Source: Nannocystis pusilla
Lineage (GTDB): Bacteria > Myxococcota_A > Polyangia > Nannocystales > Nannocystaceae
DNA length: 64,000 bases
NCBI RefSeq assembly: GCF_026626665.1
Contig: NZ_JAPNKE010000002.1
Coordinates: forward strand, 5,867,168-5,931,167
Direction: 5' to 3'
The notes under the pieces are model-generated. The model was not told where the DNA came from. It searched no databases and worked only from the letters and a program-made list of their open reading frames with translations. Shown piece by piece: positions 18,616-27,354 of this stretch (positions are counted from its first letter, which is position 1; each line of letters starts with the position of its first letter). The position numbers and the translations under genes were made by a program.

Positions 18616-20448
18616 GTGACGGACGACCGGAAGAGCAACAGCGCCCGTGATTCGCGGCCCAGGGCTGCGGGCCCGGGCCCGCAGGCGGCCCGCAGCAGGA
18701 CCGCTCGAGGCGAGAGCGCGGCAGAGGTCCGCGCGAGGGTGGCGAGTCGGCGGGGAACGGCGCGGCTGGAGCCGAGGCTCGCCCGCCGCGCGACGGCGGA
18801 GGCGAGGCTCGCCCGCCGCGCGACGGCGGAGGCGAGGCTCGCCCGCCGCGCGACGGTGAGCGTGGCGAGCGGCGACCCGGCGGCGACCGCCCGCGCCGTG
18901 ACGACGGCCCGCGCGGCGACCGTCGCGACGACCGCCGTGACGATCGACGCGGCGCACCGCCGCCGCGGCGCGACACCTCGTCGCCGCTGACCGCCTCGCT
19001 GTTCAGCGCCGTCCAGGACAAAGAGATGCCGTGCCGGATCGCCGGCTGCGAGAACACCTGGACGTGGTTCGCCGCCCAGCAGATCCGCGGCTTCGGCCAG
19101 AGGCCGCCCGAGCGCATGTGCGACCCGCACCTGGCGCAGTTCAGCGAGCTCGCCGACCGCGAGGTCCACTGCCGCACGCCCGGCTGCCCCAACACCTGGC
19201 TGTGGAAGCGCGGGGCTCAGCTCGCCGAGCTGCAGCGGCACGGCAAGCTGCGCAAGCCGGCGCGCCTGTGCAACGAGTGCGTGGCCGCCGAGCACGACAC
19301 CCACGACGCCGAGATGCCGTGCAAGGTCGAGGGCTGCCGGCGCAAGTGGATCTGGTCGCGCGACGCCCGCTGCGCCACCGCCTGTGGGTCCTGCGCCAGC
19401 GGGCCGCGCTCGCGCGCTGGAGAACCGGGCCCACGAGTCGGCCGCCGCCGAGGCCGCGGCGGTCGCCGCCGAGCCTGCCCCTTCGGACCTGTCCGCAGAG
19501 ACAGCCGCCGAGAGCACCGCGCCGATCGCCGAGGCCGGCGCCCAGCCGACCGACGAGGCGACGCCCGCGGGCGGCGAGGCCCACGAGGCCGGCGAGGGCA
19601 AGGCCGGTGCGGGCAAGAAGCGCCGGCGCCGGCGCAAGCAGCACGTGCGCGCCGTGCCGGACCCGGAGGGCCCGCCGCAGCGCATGTGTGGCCTGTGCGC
19701 GCAGAAGCTCGGGCGCCTGGTCGCGCGCGAGGTCCCGTGCAAGGTGCACGGCTGCGTGCGCACGTGGACGTGGGACCGCGCCGGTCAGCTGCGGGCGTGG
19801 GTGCAGTCGGGCAGCGACGACGTCGACTTCGACCCGCCGGCGCCCAAGCGCATGTGCGAGGCCTGCCGCGAGTTCTGCCGCAAGCACCCCGACCGCGAGA
19901 TCCACTGCGGCCGCCCCGGCTGCGAGTCGGTGTGGATGTACAAGACCGGCGCCCAGCTGCAGGCCTTCCTGGCCGGTCGGCTGCAGGACCCGCTCAAGCT
20001 GTGCGACGAGTGCGCCAAGGGCGAGTTCGCCAAGACGATCGAGGAGGCCGGCCTGCCCGAGGGCGCCGAGATCATGCCGTGCGTGGTCCCGGCGTGCGAC
20101 GGCACCTGGGTCTACATGCCGGGCCAGAAGCTGATGCACGTGCCCGACGGCGAGCTCGCGCCCGACCGCATGTGCCTCAAGTGCAAGCGTGAGCGCGGCC
20201 TGGCTCCGCCCGAGGAGGTCGCCGCCGAGCCCGCCGCCGAGCTCGAGATCTCGCCGGAGGACACCGAGGCGCCCGAGGACGACGGCGACGAGCTGCTCGC
20301 CGACGACCCCGAGCCGGCCGCCCACGACGACGGCGCGGCCGACGACGGCGCCCACGCCGACGACGGCGCGCACGCCGACGACGACGAGCCGCTGACGGAC
20401 GAGGAGCCGGCGGCGGACGACGAGGCCCAGGTCGCGACTTCGGATTGA
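18616..20448 (+). CDS. Multi-repeat zinc-ribbon-like protein with Arg/Gly-rich N-terminus and acidic tail; frameshifted
   Basis: The protein carries at least six repeats of the form PC-x3-GC-x4-W-x-W/Y followed 20-40 residues later by (M/L)C-x2-C or a similar pair. Examples are MPCRIAGCENTWTW, VHCRTPGCPNTWLW, MPCKVEGCRRKWIW, VPCKVHGCVRTWTW, IHCGRPGCESVWMY and MPCVVPACDGTWVY. The Cys pairs look like zinc knuckles. The N-terminus is Arg/Gly/Asp-rich (30-bp DNA repeat at 18771-18860), the centre has a basic KKRRRRRKQH patch, and the last 75 residues are Asp/Glu-rich. Basic and acidic tails suggest nucleic-acid or protein binding. The start (GTG at 18616) and frame shifts near 18700, 19370 and 19415 are unresolved. 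I do not recognise the family. A lattice unit lies near 19490. Confidence 0.7.
18771..18860. repeat. 30-bp in-frame tandem repeat, three copies
   Basis: GAGGCTCGCCCGCCGCGCGA begins at 18774, 18804 and 18834. Each unit encodes GEARPPRDGG in the frame that joins the zinc-ribbon region, forming an Arg/Gly-rich low-complexity segment. Confidence 0.8.
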
Positions 20449-20647
20449 CGAGCCGCAGCGTCGCGTGCGAGCCTCCGCGGGCGCACGCGACGCTGCTCTC
20501 TCGACCGCGTCTTCCCGCTCCCGGGCCCTTCGGGTCCGACCCTCGCACCAGCGACTCCGACCGCTCCCGCGTGCGCGCCCTCTCCGACCGGACCTCGAGC
20601 CTCGCGCCCGGGTCCGGTCTCCGCCGCCCCGTGACCGTCACGGGGCG

Positions 20648-20721
20648 CCTGTCGTTCGGCACAGGTCCGAACGCGCAGGTCCCTTCGTACAGGCACTTCG
20701 AGACAGGTCCGATCGGCCATG
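20648..20721. repeat. Six-anchor 14-nt lattice whose last anchor contains the next gene's start codon
   Basis: CCTG at 20648, CAGG at 20662, 20676, 20690 and 20704, and CATG at 20718. Spacers are TCGTTCGGCA, TCCGAACGCG, TCCCTTCGTA, CACTTCGAGA and TCCGATCGGC. The ATG of the last anchor is the start codon of the following membrane protein gene, so the lattice occupies its whole 5' leader and there is no separate purine-rich ribosome site. Confidence 0.85.
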
Positions 20722-21401
20722 GCCGCCAACCCGCTCCCGCGCTCCTTCGCCCTGGCCGAGACCCGGCGCCGCTACGAGGCCACCCCGCGCAACCTCGACG
20801 ACGACCTGCAGCGGATGGCCCGCGGCGACCGCGGCTGCCTCGGCGACGCGATCTCGGGCTTCGGCGCGCTCGGTGTCCTGGTGTCGGGCGTGCTCGGCTA
20901 CCTCGGCTACCTCGGCATGGGCTTCATGGTCGTCTTCGCCGGCTTGCTGATCGGCGGCTTCGTGCTCAGCGCGGCCGCCCAGACCCGCAGCGGCCCGGCC
21001 CGCCTCAAGGCGCTGACCGAGGGCCCGCTGGCGCTCGGCCGGGTGCTGCGCGCCGACCCGGCCCTGTTCGAGCCGGGTGACGTGCCGTTCCCGGCCCTGG
21101 TGGTGTTCGCCGTGGACGCCCCGCACCGCTTCGACGCGACCTACCTCCACGCCGTGGCGACAGCGCTGCTGACCCTGCGCGACGCTCCCGCCGCGCCCGC
21201 CGATCAGGCCGCGATCGCGGCGATGCTGCGCGACCCCAACCAGATCGCGCCGCTGCGACTGCCCCCGCGCTCGCGGGCGCGGGCGAGGCGTGGCTCGGGG
21301 TGGTGAGCGTCGATCCGCGCCGCCTGCCGGCGCGCCGGATCGAGGATCACCTGGTGCCGGTGATCGCGGCGCCGGGGCTCGGCTTCGTCGAGCACGTGTG
21401 A
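20719..21401 (+). CDS. Membrane protein with a conserved soluble tail, one frameshift
   Basis: About 227 residues. MAANPLPRSFALAETRRRYEATPRNLDDDLQRMARGD is a cytoplasmic N-terminus. Two TM segments follow at about residues 50-90 (GALGVLVSGVLGYLGYLG, GFMVVFAGLLIGGFVL). A soluble domain contains PALVVFAVDAPHRFDATYLHAVATALL. The frame shifts at the CCCCC run near 21265, after which the tail continues GEAWLGVVSVDPRRLPARRIEDHLVPVIAAPGLGFVEHV. I do not recognise the family. It is convergent with the next gene. Confidence 0.65.
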
Positions 21402-21471
21402 CGCACCCTGGCAGCGAGCGCGGTCGTTCGCCGCTCGCCGTCACTCGTGTCGCGTGCAGCGCCGACCGGCG

Positions 21472-21852
21472 TCACTTGAGGATCTGCGGGACCAGCACGA
21501 ACGGGTAATCCACCTCGACCGAGCCTCCCTCCGGCCGCGGGAACAGCCACCCCTGCACCGCCTCGCGCATGCACCCGTGCAGCGTCTCGTCGCCGATGTC
21601 GCTGGAGCCGACCTTCGCCGCCGTCACCTCGCCCGTGGTCCCGATCGTGAACGTGACGAGCACGACCCCGTTGGCCTCCGCGTCGCGCGTCAGCGCCGTC
21701 GCGTAGCACGCCTCGATCTCGGGGCTGTGAGCGCGCACGACCCGGCGGATCAGCTCGTCGTCGAGCGAGCCCTGAGTCGCCTGCGCGTCGCCGCAGGCCA
21801 CGCCCATCATGGCGGTGAGACCGAGGAGGATCTTGCTGATGTTCTTTCGCAT
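21472..21852 (-). CDS. AgmX/PglI C-terminal (TonB-C-like) lipoprotein
   Basis: 126 residues with a lipoprotein signal (LTAMMGVAC). The mature part has the motif order of the myxobacterial AgmX/PglI C-terminal domain: RRVVRAHSPEIEACYATALTRDAEANGVVLVTFTIGTTGEVTAAKVGSSDIGD, then a Cys (LHGCMREAVQGWLFP) and a closing strand. The two Cys probably form a disulfide. Proteins of this type occur with gliding and transport machinery and as stand-alone lipoproteins; there is no partner here. Confidence 0.8.
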   Translation of the reverse strand: MRKNISKILLGLTAMMGVACGDAQATQGSLDDELIRRVVRAHSPEIEACYATALTRDAEANGVVLVTFTIGTTGEVTAAKVGSSDIGDETLHGCMREAVQGWLFPRPEGGSVEVDYPFVLVPQILK

Positions 21853-22502
21853 GCCCCCGTGTCACGGAGGCCCGCGCCGGAGGTTCCCGAAATTCGTCAC
21901 GGCCGCGCGAAAGCCCGTCCGCGCGGCGCTCCGCGAGCCCGAGGTCCAGGCGCCTCACGACAATTTCTTCATGCTTCCCCGACGCGCTGGTCGGCCCGCC
22001 GAAGCTGCCGCCTCCCATCGGGTCCTCTCCCACGCACGCCGTCGAGTCGGCCTCGCGTGGCCGCCACCTCCTTCTTCACAGTTGCCGTCTGGCTCGCGTC
22101 CTCGTCCGCTGCGGCTCCTTCTTCTTCGCCGCTCCACCGCGCGACCTCGTCGGCCCGTCGAAGTCAGCGTCAGCCTCGGCTCCTCCCCATCCTCGGTCGC
22201 CCCGCTCCTCCGCGCCGTGAGCCGCTCGCTCTTCGCATCCCGGCCTCGGCGAGATCGGCGACAGGCGTCCCCGCCCTCGTGAGCGTCGCCCGGCTCTCGT
22301 GGGTCCTCGTCCCGGTCCTGCCTCTCCGGCACCGTGGTCCGCACCCCCTCGTCGCGCGTCGTCTGCCTGCCCGCAAACACCTGTCCTCTCGCACAGCCGG
22401 GCGTCGCGCCAGCCCGCGGGGCCGGCCTCGACAACCGCGCGAGGCCCGGGGTATGAAGGCAGCAGGGCGCCCACGACGCACGACGCGCTCGCCGAGGAAC
22501 CG
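21853..22502. other. 650-base gap without a supported gene
   Basis: The plus strand is pyrimidine-rich (many CTC, TCC, CGTC runs) and gives only Arg/Pro/Ser-rich shadow frames. A single lattice unit (CCTG-TCCTCTCGCA-CAGC) lies near 22380. I see no promoter-like AT-rich block except short ones near 21950. Confidence 0.5.
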
Positions 22503-24026
22503 ATGAAGCGACCTGTCCGAATCGCCCTGTCCGTTGCGCTCTGTCTCTTGGTACCTGGCTGTAAGACCAGCCAAGCCCCCGCGCAGCCCGAGCCGGGCGC
22601 CGCCGCGCCGGCCCCGGCGCCCGCCCCGACCCCGGCGACCAGCGGCCCGGAGACGTGGGTCGGCGCGGTCGAGCTGCCGGGCGACGGCAAGCTGCGGTTC
22701 ATCGCTCGCCTCGATCCGCCGCGGCCCGACGATCCCAAGTCGGCGTGGAGCGGGCGGCTCGACATCCCGGCGCAGAGCGTCAAGGACTTCCCGCTGCAGG
22801 ACGTGCGCGTCGCCGTCGACGGCCTCGACTTCGTGCTCGCTCCGCCCGGGGCGCCCGAGAATCAGTGGGCGATCTTCAGCTTCGACCGCGAGAGCGGGGC
22901 CGACGACGTCAAGGGCACGCTGAGCCAGGCCGGCCGCAGCCTGCCGGCCACGGCCCGCAAGCTGAAGCCGGGCGAGCCCGCCGACATCGCGCCCAAGCGG
23001 CCGCAGGAGCCCAAGCCGCCGTTCCCGTACGCCACGCGCGAGGCGGCGTTCGTCAGCGCGGCCAAGGACAAGGTCGCGCTGACCGGCAGCTTCACCCTGC
23101 CCGAAGGGCCAGGTCCGTTCCCGGCCGTGGTCCTGCTGACCGGCTCGGGCGCGCAGGACCGCGACGAGGCGCTGATGGGCCACCGCCCGTTCCTCGTCCT
23201 CGCCGACCACCTCACGCGCGCCGGCTTCGCCGTGCTCCGCTTCGACGACCGCGGCGTCGGCGGCTCGAAGGGCGTCCTCGACCAGGCGACCCAGCTCGAC
23301 CTCGTCGGCGACGCCCGCGGCGCGCTCGACTGGCTGACGCAGCAGCCCGAGGTCGACAAGACCCGGCTCGGCCTCGTCGGCCACAGCGAGGGCGCATGGA
23401 TCGCGGCGAGGGCCGGCGGGGTCGACAAGCGCGTCGGCGCCGTCGTGATGCTGGCCGGCCCGGGCGTGACGGGCAAGGAGATCCTGATCCAGCAGCTCGT
23501 CGCCATGGCCCGCGCCCGCGGCGTGGCCCAGGCCGACATCGACGCCCAGGTCGCGCTGCAGAAGCAGCTGCTCGACGCCCTGATCGCCAAGAAGAAGCGC
23601 GCCGACGTCGAGCCGATCTTGCGCAAGCTCGTGACCCTGCAGGCCGAGGGCGCGACGCCGGAGCAGGTCGAGGCGCTGGTCGGCGCTTCGCTGTCGTCGC
23701 TCACCACCCCGTGGTTCCACGACTTCCTCAAGGCCGACCCGCGCGGCGACCTGCGCAAGCTGAAGAAGACCCCGGTGCTGGCGCTGATCGGCACGCTCGA
23801 CCTGCAGGTGCCCGCCGAGAGCAACCTCCCCGAGCTCGAGGGGGCGCTCGCCAAGGCCGGCAACAAGGACGCCACCGTCAAGGCGCTGCCCGGGCTCAAC
23901 CACCTGTTCCAGCACGCCAAGACCGGCTCCCCCGCCGAGTACGGTGACATCGAAGAGACGATGGCCCCCGAGGCGCTCGGCGAAGTGTCGGGCTGGCTGC
24001 GCACCCGCTGGCCCGCGGCCCAGTGA
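22503..24026 (+). CDS. Alpha/beta-hydrolase lipoprotein
   Basis: 508 residues. The lipoprotein signal is MKRPVRIALSVALCLLVPGC, then a Pro/Ala-rich linker. Residues 45-170 form a beta-rich domain; a serine hydrolase domain follows. It shows the oxyanion segment VLLTGSGAQDRDE, RFDDRGVGGS, the nucleophile elbow GLVGHSEGA (Ser about residue 300) and a late PGLNHLFQHA with the catalytic His. The order fits the dienelactone/peptidase-like esterases annotated as alpha/beta-hydrolase family. Likely periplasmic or surface-anchored; substrate unknown. The signal peptide is encoded within a five-anchor lattice. The last 75 bases are duplicated three times downstream. Confidence 0.85.
   Translation: MKRPVRIALSVALCLLVPGCKTSQAPAQPEPGAAAPAPAPAPTPATSGPETWVGAVELPGDGKLRFIARLDPPRPDDPKSAWSGRLDIPAQSVKDFPLQDVRVAVDGLDFVLAPPGAPENQWAIFSFDRESGADDVKGTLSQAGRSLPATARKLKPGEPADIAPKRPQEPKPPFPYATREAAFVSAAKDKVALTGSFTLPEGPGPFPAVVLLTGSGAQDRDEALMGHRPFLVLADHLTRAGFAVLRFDDRGVGGSKGVLDQATQLDLVGDARGALDWLTQQPEVDKTRLGLVGHSEGAWIAARAGGVDKRVGAVVMLAGPGVTGKEILIQQLVAMARARGVAQADIDAQVALQKQLLDALIAKKKRADVEPILRKLVTLQAEGATPEQVEALVGASLSSLTTPWFHDFLKADPRGDLRKLKKTPVLALIGTLDLQVPAESNLPELEGALAKAGNKDATVKALPGLNHLFQHAKTGSPAEYGDIEETMAPEALGEVSGWLRTRWPAAQ
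22512..22571. repeat. Five-anchor 14-nt lattice inside the signal-peptide coding region
   Basis: Anchors CCTG, CCTG, TCTG, CCTG and CAGC lie at 22512, 22526, 22540, 22554 and 22568. Spacers are TCCGAATCGC, TCCGTTGCGC, TCTCTTGGTA and GCTGTAAGAC. The reading frame turns this into the hydrophobic core and lipobox of the signal peptide. Confidence 0.7.
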
Positions 24027-24500
24027 CGGGCCCTGCGCGCCGCATCACGGACATGTCCGATGGGACATGTCCGTAAGACCCGCTCGCTCGCGGCTCGTCC
24101 CCATCGCGGAGACGATGGCCCCCGAGGCTCGGCGAAGTGTCGGGCTGGCTGCGCACCCGCTGGCACGCCGCGCAGTGACGAGGGCCGCGCTGCATCACGG
24201 ACATGTCCGATAGGGCATGTCCGAAAGACCGGCTCGATCGCGGCTCATCCCCATCGCGGAGACGATGGCCCCGAGGCGCTCAGCGAAGTGTCGGGCTGGC
24301 TGCGCACCCGCTGGCTCGCCGCGCAGTGACGAGGGCCGCGCTGCATCACGGACATGTCCGATAGGGCATGTCCGAAAGACCGGCTCGATCGCGGCTCGTC
24401 CCCATCGCGGAGACGATGGCCCCGAGGCGCTCGGCGAGGTGTCCGAGCCGCTCGCACGATCGCTTCGTTGATGTGTCTGAAGGGACATGTCCGAAAGCCG
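23955..24500. repeat. 150-bp tandem duplication of a gene's 3' end with its palindrome pair, four copies
   Basis: GAGACGATGGCCCC starts at 23955 (inside the hydrolase gene), 24109, 24259 and 24410, steps of 154, 150 and 151. Each unit carries the last codons of the hydrolase, its stop region, CATCACGGA and a CATG-N10-CATG lattice pair (24052/24066, 24202/24216, 24353/24367). The last copy is truncated and is followed by CATG at 24486. Extra copies carry small indels, so they are noncoding debris. Confidence 0.9.
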
Positions 24501-24574
24501 GCGCGCCCTCACATAGTGTTGCGACCGCGAAGAGACGAGTGCGGCCGAAGCGCTCACGCCGGGCGTGCGCGCCG

Positions 24575-25232
24575 CTAGAACGAGAACCCGACGCTCGCCC
24601 CGTACGTGCGGAGCTGCGGGTCGTGCAGCGGCGCCAGTCCTCGCCAGCGCAGCCGCGCCCCCGGCCCCATGGCGAGCCCGGCCTGCACGTCGCGGAGGCG
24701 CCGCATGCGCCCCGCGGACGCCCAGCAGCACCGCCCCGCTGACGATGAGCGCCCCGCCGACGCCGGCCACACCCAGCATCACGTCGCCGCCCTCGCCCAG
24801 CGTGAGGCCGATGTAGAGCCCGACCCCGAGCGGGCCGAAGCCGACGCCCAGGAGGATGCCCCCGAGCTTCAGTCGCCGGCGATACTTGTCGTCCATGTAC
24901 CGCGCGAAGCTCTGCACCTCGCTGTCCTCGTCGTCGTCGCCGTCGGCGCGCGCCTCGGCCCGGTCCTTCTGGTCCTCCTGATAGTCGGCCCACTGCGCGC
25001 TCAAGTCCTGTCCGAGCGCCCGCCCCAGCCGCTCCGCGTATTGCTGCTCGCCGGCGAAGTACCGCGCCAGGCGTATCCCCTCGTCGCCGCCCCCCGCCGC
25101 GACGCCCTGCGACGGCTCCGCTGCGGGCGCGGGCTCGGCCGCCACGACCTGCGGCTGCGGCCCCTCCTGCACCGGGGCGGCCTGCACACCCACCGCGAGC
25201 CATAAGCACAAGTAGTTCATGCTCGACAGCAT
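24575..25232 (-). CDS. Secreted or membrane protein with a central two-TM hairpin, one frameshift
   Basis: About 219 residues. The N-terminus MLSSMNYLCLWLAVGVQAAP is a signal peptide; either Met (25232 or 25220) could start. A Pro/Ala/Gln-rich linker leads into RLARYFAGEQQYAERLGRAL and an acidic helix. Two hydrophobic segments follow (LGGILLGVGFGPLGVGLYIGL and VMLGVAGVGGALIVSGAVLLG). The frame then shifts near 24722 to a tail ending GARLRWRGLAPLHDPQLRTYGASVGFSF, whose aromatic last residue and beta pattern are like an outer-membrane protein end. Such proteins are common in myxobacteria; function unknown. Confidence 0.6.
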
Positions 25233-25564
25233 GCACCGCGCCAGGTCCTCGCGCGAGTGCGATCCCCCGCGCCGGCGAGAAGCGCGTCGCCCGGGCGTCG
25301 TGCGTCACCAGGACGATCCCCGCCCGGGCTCCAGAACGGCGCCGCGCCAAACCGGACTTGCGCGTCGGGATGATCGTGTCCCGCCGCGCCCGAGCGTGGC
25401 CTCCCGTCCGTCGCCGGTGAGCGGTCCGAACCGCGTCTCGGCCCCTCTCTCGCAGGTGCGCCCCACGGCGACAGTACAGCGCACGCGTGGGTATGGCTCG
25501 CAGCTGTTCCGCGCGGCCTGCCCGTGCTCTCCTCCTCGAGGTCACTGGAGGGCTCGCTCATTAA
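25233..25564. other. 330-base divergent intergenic region
   Basis: It separates the minus-strand signal-peptide gene from the MarR gene. No gene is supported. It contains the promoter side of the MarR operator at its right end. Confidence 0.5.
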
Positions 25565-25586
25565 AATTGACAGGTACCTGTCAATT
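25565..25586. promoter_or_regulatory. Perfect 22-bp palindromic operator upstream of the MarR gene
   Basis: The half-site AATTGACAGGT is followed directly by its exact reverse complement. It lies 18 bases upstream of the MarR-type start codon in an AT-rich island. Its TTGACA could be the -35 element itself. MarR dimers typically bind such inverted repeats overlapping their own promoter, so autorepression is likely. It is not part of the CATG lattice: no 14-nt neighbours exist. Confidence 0.75.
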
Positions 25587-25603
25587 GCGAAAAAGTCGCC
25601 GCC

Positions 25604-26076
25604 GTGGCACGATGGACGGAAGCGGGGCGGTCGTTCACCGACCTGATCCTCGAGGTGTTCCGGCTCAACGGTCTCCTGCTCGAGGCGGGCGACCGGCTGG
25701 CGGCCCCTCGGGCCTCACCAGCGCGCGCTGGCAGGTGCTCGGCGTCGCCGATCACGGGCCGGTGTCGGTCGCCCAGGTCGCGCGGACCATGGGGCTGCGG
25801 CGTCAGAGCGTGCAGCAGACCGCGGACGCGCTGGCGCGCGACGGCTTCCTCGTGTTCGTCGACGACCCTGACGATCGCCGGGCCCGGCGGATCGCCCTGA
25901 CCACGGCCGGGCGCCGGGCCCTGCGCGCCGTCGAGGCCCGCCACGCCGTGTGGGTCGAGGGCCTCGCCGCGCGGGTCGACCTCCGCGCCTTGCGAGCCAC
26001 GGTCGCCGCCCTGCGCGACGCCACCTCTTTACTTCAAACACCCCCGCCGCGCGGCCGTCGCCGCCGAAAGGACTAA
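25604..26076 (+). CDS. MarR-family transcriptional regulator, one frameshift
   Basis: About 158 residues after joining frames near 25705 (a CCCC run). GTG start at 25604. Motifs in order: FTDLILEVFRLNGLLLEAGDRLAAPSGLTSARWQVLG, then the winged helix VSVAQVARTMGLRRQSVQQTADALARDGFLVFVDDPDDRRARRIALTTAGRRAL, which carries the MarR wing signature DDRR. The C-terminal helices are dimerising. The next gene starts eight bases downstream, so the regulator and the VOC protein form an operon under the palindromic operator. Confidence 0.88.
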
Positions 26077-26083
26077 AGATCGC

Positions 26084-26809
26084 ATGTCGTCCGAGACGAT
26101 GATCCCCGTGCTCCCGAGCGTGTCGCTCCCGGCCACGCTCGCCTTCTACCGCCTGCTCGGCTTCGAGGTCACCTACGAGCAGCACAAGCCCTACGTCTAC
26201 GCGGCCACCCGCCGCGGCGGCATGGAGGTCCACTTCATGGGCATCAAGGAGCTCGACCCGAAGGACGCGTACAGCACGTGCCTGGTGATGGTCCCCGAGG
26301 TCGAGCAGCTGCACGCCACCTTCGCCGACGCGCTGCGCGGCGGCTACGGCAAGCTGCCGATCGCCGGCATCCCGCGGATCACCCGCATGAAGCCCGGCCA
26401 GACCCGCTTCACCATCGTCGACGTCGCCGGCAACTCGCTGATCTTCATCAGGAAGGACGCCGGCGGCAGCGAGGACGATGACGCGCTCGAGGCCGTCAAG
26501 CGCCGGCCCGGCGAGTCGCGCCTGGCCCACGGGGTCCGCTTCGCCGCGCGCCTGCGCGACTTCAAGAACGACGACGAGGCGGCCGCCCGCGTCCTCGACC
26601 TGGCCCTCGCCCGCCCCGAGCCCGGCGACCCCCTCGAGCGCGCCCGGGCCCTCGCCGCCCGCATCGAGCTGGCCGTCGTCCTCGCCGAGCCCGCCCGCGC
26701 CGACGCCCTCGGCGCCGAGCTCGCCGCGCTGCCGCTGTCCCCCGAGCAGCGCGACGAGCTGACCGCCGAGCTCGAGCGAGCCCGCGCGCTCGCCCGCTCG
26801 CAGGAGTGA
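26084..26809 (+). CDS. VOC/glyoxalase-fold protein with helical C-terminal extension
   Basis: 241 residues. Residues 1-125 are a VOC domain: PSVSLPATLAFYRLLGFEVTYEQ, GGMEVHFMGIKELDPKDAYSTCLVMV, RITRMKPGQTRFTIVDVAGNSLIFIRK. It resembles the bleomycin-resistance/glyoxalase subgroup, which binds or modifies small toxic compounds. Residues 140-241 are a helix-rich, Ala/Arg-rich extension not usual in the family. Its operon with a MarR repressor suggests inducible response to a small molecule. The last 15 bases are duplicated with a lattice element downstream. Confidence 0.8.
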   Translation: MSSETMIPVLPSVSLPATLAFYRLLGFEVTYEQHKPYVYAATRRGGMEVHFMGIKELDPKDAYSTCLVMVPEVEQLHATFADALRGGYGKLPIAGIPRITRMKPGQTRFTIVDVAGNSLIFIRKDAGGSEDDDALEAVKRRPGESRLAHGVRFAARLRDFKNDDEAAARVLDLALARPEPGDPLERARALAARIELAVVLAEPARADALGAELAALPLSPEQRDELTAELERARALARSQE

Positions 26810-27225
26810 TGCTGTCCTCGGGGACATGTCCCTGGATGCACCATCGCCGACACGCGCGGCGCTGAAGGAGCGCCGCCGCTGTCAACGGCGCCCCGCGACA
26901 CGCTGTCCCCGCGCTCGCACGCTCGCAGGAGTGATGCTGGTCTCGGGGACATGTCCCTTGATGCATCATCGCCGGCACGCGCGGCGCTGAGCGAGCGCTG
27001 CCGCTGTCACCGGCGCCGCGACGAACCGCCCCTCACGCGCTGCAAGTCAGCGCGCGGGGCGATGCTGCCCCCGAGGACGTGTCCCTCGAAACATTCGCGC
27101 CCAGGAGCGCGGCAGCGCTGCTGCTGTCGAGGACATGCCCCCCAGGACCTCGACGCCGACGAGCCCGCGCGCCAGCGTCGATGCTGCTCTCGAGGACATG
27201 TCCCAAAGCACATTCGCTGCGCAGC
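26797..27225. repeat. Five three-anchor lattice elements; first two in a 125-bp duplication of the gene's 3' end
   Basis: The elements are GCTG-N10-CATG-N10-CAYY and close variants. GCTG anchors lie at 26811, 26936, 27064, 27120 and 27183, each with the next two anchors exactly 14 and 28 bases on. The first two units share about 125 bp, starting with the last codons of the VOC gene (CTCGCAGGAGTGATGCTG at 26797 and 26922) and continuing into GCGCGGCGCTGA. The three later copies share only the palindromes and short flanks. No gene is supported in 26810-27354. Confidence 0.88.
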
Positions 27226-27354
27226 GGTCGACCGCCCGCCCGCCGCGGCGCCGCCCTCGCCGGCCAGCGGCCTCCTCCGCGCGCCTGCCCCTGCGAGTGA
27301 CGTTTCGCCCGCCCAGGCCCGCGGCCTCCGGCCCATGCCCGGCATCCTGCAGGC

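Noticed and set aside
25565..25586. MarR palindrome as a lattice member
   Set aside because: Contains CAGG and CCTG but no partner anchor at plus or minus 14 nt and no YCC-N4-GGR spacer; flanks are AT-rich.
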